The translations under genes were made by a program, and so were the position numbers. Shown here piece by piece: positions 1 to 6,306 of a stretch of 14,906 bases of DNA. Origin of the DNA: Planctomycetales bacterium (GTDB lineage: Bacteria > Planctomycetota > Planctomycetia > Planctomycetales > Planctomycetaceae). The DNA lies in NCBI GenBank assembly GCA_020050375.1, contig JAGVKR010000479.1, positions 1 through 14,906 of the forward strand, written 5' to 3'. The stretch's first letter is position 1, and each line of letters starts with the position of its first letter. The notes below the pieces were generated by a model. That model saw only the letters and a program-made list of their open reading frames with translations, had not been told where the DNA came from and ran no database searches.

Positions 1-16
1 GACGCTCTTCCGATCT
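1..16 (+). other. Illumina sequencing-adapter remnant (artefact)
   Basis: The first 16 bases, GACGCTCTTCCGATCT, are identical to the 3' end of the Illumina TruSeq/paired-end adapter. They sit at the very edge of the window, where an untrimmed read end would leave them. They are in frame with the reverse-strand gene that follows and would add false residues to its truncated C-terminus. They should be treated as vector-type contamination, not genome. Confidence 0.95.
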
Positions 17-1802
17 CCACGTGAATGCGGGCCACGTCGGCCTGAACGAGCAACTCCGAAAGCGGGGCCAGCGTCTGCGGCGACATACCGATCTGCAACG
101 TCGTCACCAGCGGCACCTGGGCCGCCGACGGACCGACCGGCTGCACGACCTGAACCTGCTTCGGAGGCTTCGACGGATCAACCGCCGCCGCCGTCACGCC
201 GAGGACCAGCGACACGCCCTTATCATCCGTGCTGACTTCCGCCGGCCAGATTCTCAACCGCGGCTGGTAGACCGGCAACGGCCAGATCCCTCCGACCGCC
301 GACTTGTTGAACTGCGTCACGTCGAGCTTCTGCTCCATCTGTGCGATCAGCTTGGGCACAACGGCCGCCACTTCGCGCTCGATCGTGCCTTTCTTTCCGT
401 AGATGCCGTTGACCAATCCACTCGAGACCTTGTCGCGCGTCAGCCCGAATCCGCGGACCGAAACCCCCGAAGGACCGCTGACGTACCAGTTGTCGCTGGG
501 AATATTGAAACCCGTCGCAACCAGTTTCAAACGCAAACGCCGATCGACAACAACCGGCGTCACGTCAAACGTCAGCCAGACCGGGCGCTGGTGGCCGATG
601 ATCACGCTGATCGGCCCGGCATTCGCTGAATGGCTGTCGCCGGTGACTGACGTCCCGCCAATCGTGACCTGCACGTTGCTCAGCCCCAGTTGCACGTTGA
701 GGCGATCCTTCTGATAGGCCTTCACATTGGCACGCACGAGTTGGGCGCTGTATGTGATCCCCGACATGTAGACGCTGAACTGATACCCTTCGGCTTCGGT
801 CGAATCCGAGATGTCGTTCAGATATCCGCTGAGCGATTCGCGCGGGACCACCTTGGGAATCGAATCGGCGAGCGCCGCCAGCATCTCGTTCCCCATCCGC
901 ACGTACATGGCGCGGGGGACATCAAGAGCGGGGACGAACGGCGGCTCGGGGACAATCTTCGATGTCTGGCCCGCCGGCATTGGCGGACGCGACGTCACAG
1001 CCCGCAATGTCGCTGGGTCGCTCTTCGGACTGAGCATCCAGGAAAACAGACGATCGTCGTCGTAGACCTGCGTCCAGATGTTGTGATCGCCGTCCGCCAG
1101 CTCGGTGTAGCGGGGCTGCCCGCCGGCGGCCTTGAGGGCCTCGACCATATTCCGCGTTCCTTCGGGCCGAACGACTTTGTCGCGCGCCCCGTGATACGCC
1201 CAGACGGGAACGTTCTTGAGCTTCTCGGCCAGCGTGACGTCGCCCCCTCCCGAGAGCGGGACGACCGACAGCCAGCGCTCGGGATTTGTGGCGGCGATCT
1301 CCCACGCGCCGTAACCTCCCATCGACCAGCCGGTCAGAATCTCACGCTTGGGATCGACGCTAAAATCCTTTTCGACCTGCGCCAGAATCGCCAATGCCCG
1401 TTTGCCATCCGGCGAGTCAGGAGACCAGCCGGTGAGGATCCGTCCGCGCACTTCTTCGTTCTGCGGAAACACCACGAGGAAGGGGAAGTTGGCTTCCCGC
1501 GCTTTCACGAGCGGGCCGAGCCCGATGCCAGCAGGGAGGAGTCCATCCGTCCCGCGTTCGCCTGCGCCGTGCAGAAACAGAATGACGGGCCACTTCTTCG
1601 CCGGCGTGTAACCGGCCGGAACGAAGACCGAGTACTTGTGGCTTCCCGCCTCGTCCTTGAAGACGCGGAGCTGGAAGCCATTCCGCTGCTGCGGTTGTTG
1701 CTGTTGAGCTGGGGCCGAACTTGCGGCCGTCACCAGCACAATCGTCACGCCAAGAATCGACAGCGAACGGACCAACTTCGATGCAATGCTCACTCTGGAC
1801 AT
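17..1802 (-). CDS. Secreted COG4099-like alpha/beta-hydrolase with long C-terminal region (3' end missing)
   Basis: A continuous reverse frame starts at ATG 1800-1802 and runs to the contig edge with no stop, giving about 595 residues without the C-terminus. Residues 1-33 look like a Sec signal peptide: basic start, hydrophobic core around 13-28, cleavage near SSAPAQ. Residues ~43-260 are an alpha/beta-hydrolase of the COG4099 predicted peptidase/esterase type. It has an oxyanion-hole region LHGAGERG (77-84), nucleophile motif GWSMGG with Ser160, a likely acid Asp208 in GARDKV, and His240 in DGDHN. The substrate cannot be read from the sequence. After a Pro-rich linker (~272-291), residues ~297-595 form a beta-rich region with an amphipathic helix near 450-475. 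I cannot assign it to a family; a TULIP-like lipid-binding fold is one possibility. No strong Shine-Dalgarno precedes the ATG. The gene is divergent from the GH64 gene across a 634-base spacer. Confidence 0.85.
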
Positions 1803-1853
1803 AATCGTCTCGGATGCTGTTTCTGGGACAAAGCGATTCGGGAACAACTCATC

Positions 1854-1869
1854 CTCTCCGCACGGAGAG
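1854..1869. promoter_or_regulatory. Perfect 7-bp dyad, operator candidate
   Basis: CTCTCCG-CA-CGGAGAG is a perfect inverted repeat with a two-base centre. It lies about 50 bases upstream of the hydrolase start on the reverse strand. The tiny centre suits a dimeric repressor or activator site better than an RNA hairpin. No regulator gene is in the window, so the role is inferred from position and symmetry only. Confidence 0.3.
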
Positions 1870-2285
1870 CACAACCTGCTACCCATGCGGGCGCTGCATC
1901 CTGGTCAGCAAGGCCGGTCCTATTTTACCACTCGCGTCCAGCGACGATCAGTCTGCCGACTTCCGTGTCGACGAGCCCCTCGCCAGGATCGATGTGGCGA
2001 AATTGCCACGCCAAACTCTACAGCATGTTTCCCGCTGCGGCGCAAAAATGTTGCCGAAATTCAACGCCGATTATTCTTTCCATTTTATCCAACCCCCCAG
2101 GTTTCGAGCCGCGATTATCGGCGATCGGCGGGCTGGACACATGGATGAAGAGAGCGAACCAGTCGTATTCCTCCCTGGCCCCAAGCGACCGCGCTGAATG
2201 TTCGTCGCCACAGGAATACGCCGAATTTGCTGCCTATTCGCGAAATGCCCTGCCAACGTTGAGCCGCGAGGCGCAGCCGAGTGCC

Positions 2286-2317
2286 GTTCGACGCAACGAT
2301 ACGCAACGTAGTCGAAC
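2286..2317. repeat. Inverted repeat enclosing a tandem 10-mer
   Basis: Arms GTTCGAC (2286-2292) and GTCGAAC (2311-2317) are perfect complements. Across the left arm's edge and the loop lies an imperfect tandem pair, ACGCAACGAT then ACGCAACGTA (2291-2310). The element is about 120 bases upstream of the GH64 start and directly before another hairpin. It could be an operator cluster or a 5' leader structure. Confidence 0.35.
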
Positions 2318-2319
2318 AT

Positions 2320-2333
2320 GCCGCTGTTGCGGC
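2320..2333. repeat. Small hairpin GCCGC-TGTT-GCGGC
   Basis: Five-base perfect arms with a four-base loop begin two bases after the 2286-2317 dyad. It has no following T-tract, so it is not a typical intrinsic terminator. It may be part of a leader structure for the GH64 gene about 100 bases downstream. Confidence 0.25.
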
Positions 2334-2426
2334 GCCCCCGAAAGCAAGAGTCCCCCGCCGGGGCGAGAATCGCATGCTATGTTTGGCCCGGCACGAATTT
2401 CTCTCCCAGTTCAATGCAAAAGCGCC

Positions 2427-2430
2427 GGAG
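2427..2430 (+). promoter_or_regulatory. Ribosome binding site that fixes the GH64 start
   Basis: GGAG lies six bases before ATG 2437-2439. The frame is open further upstream, with a possible GTG at 2281, but only the 2437 ATG has a Shine-Dalgarno sequence. It also gives the short basic leader expected before a LEPR-XLL-type motif. Confidence 0.6.
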
Positions 2431-2436
2431 ATTTCC

Positions 2437-5400
2437 ATGTACAGTCGGGCCACGATGTTTCGTTGGATCTCGGGGCTGTTCCCTGTTCGCGCTAAGCCAG
2501 ACACGCGCCGGCGGCGACTGATGTCGACCCCGTTCAGTGCATGGGTCGATGTTCTGGAAAACCGCGAGTTGCTGTCGGCGACCATTCCCTTCACGATCAA
2601 CGCCCCGACCAGCCTGGCCAGCCAGGACATCTACGTGGCGATGTACGGAAGCGTCGCCTCCCCCGTGACGAACGCCAAAACAGTCACCGTCCAGTACAAC
2701 ATCGAATGGGATGCGAGCGGAACCGCCCAACAGGTGCCGACAAACGGCGTCGTCGAGGTCGAGAAGCTGACCTTCACGCCGAATGCGCAGCAACCGGGGA
2801 CCAGCACGGCCACTGTCTACATACCCGACATTCCCAATGGAAATACCGAACTGGGCATCAGTTCGAATACGTACCAGCTCAACGGTGCGCGGCTGGTGTT
2901 TGGCATCGGCCACGCCCCCTACCTCTCCACGAACGCCGGCGGCGTTGCGGCTCCGGCTCCTTCCTCGGTCAACGATCCCAACACGGCGCAGAGTTACGAC
3001 TTCGTCGAGTTCACGCTCGATCAGGCCGGCATGCACATCAACACGTCGACCGTCGACCAGTTCGGCTACCCGATCACCGTTGCAGCGACCCCCGTCACCA
3101 CCATCGCCCTGGCCTCGAACGGCGCGTCGCTCCCCGAAGGGACGATCAACGTCGTCTCGACCGCCGGGTTTGCGAGTCAGGGAGCGTTTCAGGTCATGGT
3201 CGGAGGGACCGTCCAGACCATCACGTACACAGGCCTGACTGCGACATCGTTCACGGGCTCCACCGGAGGAACCGGGACCCTGGCCACCGGACAACAGGTG
3301 TGGTCTGTCTCCACCTACATCACGCCCAGCGGCGTAGGGGTGCAGCTCAATCGGCAGGACGTATTCAGTGGACTAAACAGCTATCCCACCTATTTGTCCA
3401 CTGTCGGAGCCAGCTCGCCGTTCCTGAGCTCGCTCCTCGCAGGAAATACAACCACCGCCCCGCAACTCTATCAGCCGGCTCTGGGGATCGACCCGTTGAG
3501 CGTCCATTCCGGGACCTCGGTCACGGTAGAAGTCTTCAACGTCTCGCCGAATGATCCGCTGCTCGCCGTCAACTTCGGAGGCGTGGCGGGCACCATCACC
3601 GAGAAGACGTATGACTCGGCGTCCAAACTGACGAAGATCAAGGTCACGCCGCCGACCACCCTGACCAACACGACCGTCGACGTAACGGTGACCAGCACGG
3701 GTGGCACCTCCCCCACGTATCCGAGCACCGACTACTTCACGTTCGGCACCGGCGGGACACCCACCGTAACCGGTCTCTCGACCAGCATCGCCCCGATCGC
3801 GGGGGGCAATACGGTCATCATCAACGGTTCCAACTTCACCGACCCCAGCCTCGCCACATCCACTAGCGAGGTGCTGTTCGGCACCACGAAAGCCGCATTT
3901 ACCGTGCTGTCGACGACGCAGATCCTGGCGATCGTCCCGCCCCATGTGGGGGCCGGCGCCGTCAACGTGACCGTGACGATCAACGGTCAAACGGCGACGA
4001 CCACGCCGGCGCTCACCTACCACGCCGATCTACCGGTCATCACCCGGCTCTCGTCGAACAATGCCGCCCCGGGGCAGACCATCACGATTGGGGGATATAA
4101 CTTCGCGGCCGGCCAAACGACGGTGAAATTCGGTTCGCTGAACGGGACGAACGTGCACGTCGTCAATGATACGACTCTGACCGTGACCGTTCCGCAGGGG
4201 GGGACGGGAACGGTGGATATCACCGTCACGACGACCAAGGGGACATCCCCCGTCACGCCCGACGATCGGTTCACTTTCCCGGCCATTCCGGCCTATTCGG
4301 ATACGAGCTCGCTGCGTCTGGTGAACCCGAGCGACATCCTGGCGATTGAAAGCAATCCCCCGAACGCCCTCTATGCCAAGTGCCAGCCCGGCGGTCAGCT
4401 CGCTGACGGCGTGACCTACTACTACGTGATCACCCCCACCAGCAATACCGGCGAGGGCCTGGCTTCGGACAGCGTGTCCGCCATGTCCAATGGCATTCCC
4501 GGCTTCAAGAGCATCGCCCTGACGTGGCAGCCGTTCTTCAACGCCACCGGCTACAACGTCTACCGCTCGACGAGCTCGACCGGACCGTTCAAGCTCCTGG
4601 CTCACGTCAACGGGGGGAATTCCACGGCATTTCTCGACGACGGGAGTGCCACTCCCACGGCGAAAGAGCCGCCGACCAATATCCATTCCTATGATCCACT
4701 GGCCTCGTACTTCGACCTCGCCATCTACAAATTCTTCAACCATTATGCCCCCAAAAGTGCCGGAGGCGACGGCGCGACGTTCACACTGAACTATGGCGGA
4801 GTGACCTTCACCGGCACGACCAAGGTGGATTCCGACGGCAGGACCTATCTCGCCATCAGCGGCTCGGATTCCAGTTCGTGCAAGATCTACCGGCCGTTCT
4901 TCAACACCAACACGGGCAACGCCAACTATCCGCCCCCTCCGCCGGGGCTCGCCACTCCCCACGAGACCCCCGGGCAGATGGTCTTCTCCGGTGACGGCGT
5001 GTTCGCGCTCGACACGGGTGGGCACGCCACCGACGTCGAGAATGTGATCGTGGCCGCACTCAATCGCGGCATCGCCAACAATCCCAACTACACCCCCGAT
5101 CAATGGGGATCAAGCCCCTCGGCTTACTACAACAATACGGCCACCGCGAACTTTTACGCCGGGTACATGCACCAGTCGTATGTGAGTCTCAGCGACGCTC
5201 GCCCGAGCAGTCTGGGCGGCCCGCAGCCGCTCGCCTACGGATTCGCGTTTGACGACCAGGCCGGCGATGGCGGCAACGGCTACGGGTCGTACTTCACGAC
5301 TCCCGCCATTCAACCGACCGCGGGGCAACCGGTCCCCAACGGAAGCTTTGCGATCACCGTCACCTTCGGGTCGTGGGCGCCGGCCTCGAGCGTCCAGGTC

Positions 5401-5832
5401 GTCAGCCCGCCGCAGTTCAGCATCACCGAGCGGCCCTTGGGCTTTTCGCTCCAACTTGTCGACCAGAACGGCGGGGCCGTCTTGCAGGGGGGCAAGGAGA
5501 TCACCCTGCAGGTGACCGGACCCTGGCGGCAGACGAACACGTACACGCTGGTTACCGCGCCCAATGGCACCGTCAACGGCATCAGCACCAAGACCGGCAA
5601 GCCGGTGGAGATCGCCCGACCCGGAAACTACACGCTGACCTTCTCCATGGACGGCATCGTTCTACAGACGGAAACGCTGAAGGTCAGTCCGCGGGCTGTT
5701 GCGGCCAAGCGCGCGGTAATGCACGCGACCGCTATGTTGAACCAGCGACAATCCTTCCGACCTTCGGCGGCGTTCCACCAGCACTTGACGTGGCCCGGCA
5801 ATTCCTACCGCGTCGGCCGAGGCCGGAGATGA
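2437..5832 (+). CDS. Surface GH64 beta-1,3-glucanase interrupted by IPT/TIG and Fn3-like modules
   Basis: Predicted 1131-residue enzyme cleaving beta-1,3-glucan (laminarin/curdlan type). Residues 39-48 (VLENRELLSA) are a LEPR-XLL-type planctomycete surface signature. GH64 sequence begins at ~49. The motif FVEFTLD...STVDQFG supplies Glu191 and Asp207, 16 residues apart, matching the catalytic Glu154/Asp170 spacing recalled for the Streptomyces matensis GH64 enzyme. The domain is then interrupted three times: a beta-rich module (~219-291), three IPT/TIG domains (~353-438, 442-531, 532-617), and an Fn3-like module (~645-750). Between them GH64-like pieces resume (~299-350 and ~619-644). From ~752 the fold continues through GDGVFALDT, AALNRG, ANFYAGYMH and AYGFAFDD to ~953. 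Residues ~954-1086 look like an Ig-like beta domain and the tail is basic. GH64 enzymes are usually 350-450 residues, so most of the extra length is insertions. The assignment is strong; the exact substrate is inferred. Confidence 0.88.
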   Translation: MYSRATMFRWISGLFPVRAKPDTRRRRLMSTPFSAWVDVLENRELLSATIPFTINAPTSLASQDIYVAMYGSVASPVTNAKTVTVQYNIEWDASGTAQQVPTNGVVEVEKLTFTPNAQQPGTSTATVYIPDIPNGNTELGISSNTYQLNGARLVFGIGHAPYLSTNAGGVAAPAPSSVNDPNTAQSYDFVEFTLDQAGMHINTSTVDQFGYPITVAATPVTTIALASNGASLPEGTINVVSTAGFASQGAFQVMVGGTVQTITYTGLTATSFTGSTGGTGTLATGQQVWSVSTYITPSGVGVQLNRQDVFSGLNSYPTYLSTVGASSPFLSSLLAGNTTTAPQLYQPALGIDPLSVHSGTSVTVEVFNVSPNDPLLAVNFGGVAGTITEKTYDSASKLTKIKVTPPTTLTNTTVDVTVTSTGGTSPTYPSTDYFTFGTGGTPTVTGLSTSIAPIAGGNTVIINGSNFTDPSLATSTSEVLFGTTKAAFTVLSTTQILAIVPPHVGAGAVNVTVTINGQTATTTPALTYHADLPVITRLSSNNAAPGQTITIGGYNFAAGQTTVKFGSLNGTNVHVVNDTTLTVTVPQGGTGTVDITVTTTKGTSPVTPDDRFTFPAIPAYSDTSSLRLVNPSDILAIESNPPNALYAKCQPGGQLADGVTYYYVITPTSNTGEGLASDSVSAMSNGIPGFKSIALTWQPFFNATGYNVYRSTSSTGPFKLLAHVNGGNSTAFLDDGSATPTAKEPPTNIHSYDPLASYFDLAIYKFFNHYAPKSAGGDGATFTLNYGGVTFTGTTKVDSDGRTYLAISGSDSSSCKIYRPFFNTNTGNANYPPPPPGLATPHETPGQMVFSGDGVFALDTGGHATDVENVIVAALNRGIANNPNYTPDQWGSSPSAYYNNTATANFYAGYMHQSYVSLSDARPSSLGGPQPLAYGFAFDDQAGDGGNGYGSYFTTPAIQPTAGQPVPNGSFAITVTFGSWAPASSVQVVSPPQFSITERPLGFSLQLVDQNGGAVLQGGKEITLQVTGPWRQTNTYTLVTAPNGTVNGISTKTGKPVEIARPGNYTLTFSMDGIVLQTETLKVSPRAVAAKRAVMHATAMLNQRQSFRPSAAFHQHLTWPGNSYRVGRGRR

Positions 5833-5862
5833 GGTGGACGAGGCATTGCGCGGGTCGAGTGG

Positions 5863-5895
5863 CACGCCCTGAGTGAGGCACGAACGAAGGGCGTG
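5863..5895. terminator. Hairpin after the GH64 stop, possible terminator
   Basis: Perfect arms CACGCCCT (5863-5870) and AGGGCGTG (5888-5895) enclose a 17-base loop. A weaker outer pairing, CGAGT with ACTCG, lies just outside across unequal bulges. It begins 30 bases after the GH64 stop codon. No T-tract follows, so intrinsic termination is uncertain. Confidence 0.35.
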
Positions 5896-5910
5896 GCGAG
5901 CGACTCGGGA

Positions 5911-5938
5911 CTTCCCAATGGCTCTGCCGCGTGGGAAG
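5911..5938. repeat. Inverted repeat CTTCCCA/TGGGAAG
   Basis: Seven-base perfect arms (5911-5917 and 5932-5938) with a 14-base loop form the second dyad in the convergent spacer. The function is not evident. Its closeness to the two neighbouring dyads suggests one composite element. Confidence 0.3.
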
Positions 5939-5979
5939 CCCTGCTCCCGAATGGCTTGGCTTGCAGGCTACCTCGAATT

Positions 5980-6024
5980 CGGGCCTGAGCAAAGAGGCAA
6001 AGAATCCCTCGAGGCTCAGGCCCG
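5980..6024. terminator. Strong 11-bp hairpin between convergent genes
   Basis: Arms CGGGCCTGAGC (5980-5990) and GCTCAGGCCCG (6014-6024) are perfectly complementary over 11 bases. An inner GAGG (5994-5997) can also pair with CCTC (6007-6010), extending the stem after a small internal loop. It can form in transcripts from either side and so could act as a bidirectional terminator or mRNA 3'-end stabiliser. Neither side has a clear T-tract. Confidence 0.45.
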
Positions 6025-6118
6025 CCGCCGCCAAAAATCGAGCTGCCCGCCGCGCTGCCGTGATCGCGCAACCATCTGCGATTCCTGGCACAGTCATCCG
6101 GCAACTGCAGCCGAGGGC

Positions 6119-6270
6119 CTATTTCTTTGGCCCGGACGCGCTGACGATCGACTGGGCGTGGGGCACATGCGGGGCCGCATCCGCGTCACGGACCGAGAGA
6201 TCGGCGTAGAGGATCCAATATTTTCCGGCGTCCCCCGCTCGATCCATGACGCAGAGGCGGTAGGTTCCCC
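6119..6270 (-). pseudogene. Possible C-terminal coding remnant or 42-residue small ORF
   Basis: On the reverse strand a frame ending at TAG (6119-6121) reads GTYRLCVMDRAGDAGKYWIL and continues with beta-strand-like sequence to a GPKK end. An internal ATG at 6245-6247 would give 42 residues. The alternating hydrophobic pattern resembles the last strands of a secreted beta-sandwich such as a PPC-type domain. Upstream in the same frame the sequence becomes Arg-rich and then overlaps the end of the LamG gene out of frame. The real-looking part therefore seems to be a fragment. I cannot name the parent protein. Confidence 0.3.
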
Positions 6271-6306
6271 GACGGCTGCTCAATATGCCATGACGACGAC
6301 GAGCCG

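Larger units (their letters stand above)
1803..2436. promoter_or_regulatory. Divergent intergenic region, no gene seen
   Basis: This 634-base spacer lies between the divergently transcribed hydrolase and GH64 genes, so promoters for both should be here. Open frames cross it on both strands but none has protein-like composition, a start context or a recognisable domain. I see no convincing -35/-10 pair. It contains three notable dyads, listed separately: 1854-1869, 2286-2317 and 2320-2333. Confidence 0.6.
5833..6306. other. Convergent intergenic region rich in inverted repeats
   Basis: This 474-base spacer lies between the convergent GH64 and LamG genes. It holds three successive inverted repeats (5863-5895, 5911-5938 and 5980-6024) and a short protein-like reverse frame at 6119-6270. 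The open forward frame across 5873-6310 has Arg/Ser/Pro-rich composition and no domain, so I do not call it. The run of dyads in non-coding sequence resembles an interspersed intergenic repeat, but only one copy is visible here. Confidence 0.5.

Noticed and set aside
2281..2436. Upstream extension of the GH64 protein from a GTG at 2281
   Set aside because: No ribosome binding site and a non-signal composition. ATG 2437 has GGAG at six bases and gives a normal leader before the LEPR-XLL-type motif.
690..2495. Long forward open frame of about 600 codons
   Set aside because: It is antisense to the hydrolase gene. The translation is Arg/His-rich with no domain, while the reverse frame shows a signal peptide and a full catalytic triad.
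4030..5103. Reverse open frame of about 357 codons inside the GH64 gene
   Set aside because: Gly/Arg/Val-rich mirror of a GC-rich gene. The forward frame has recognisable GH64 and IPT/TIG sequence throughout.
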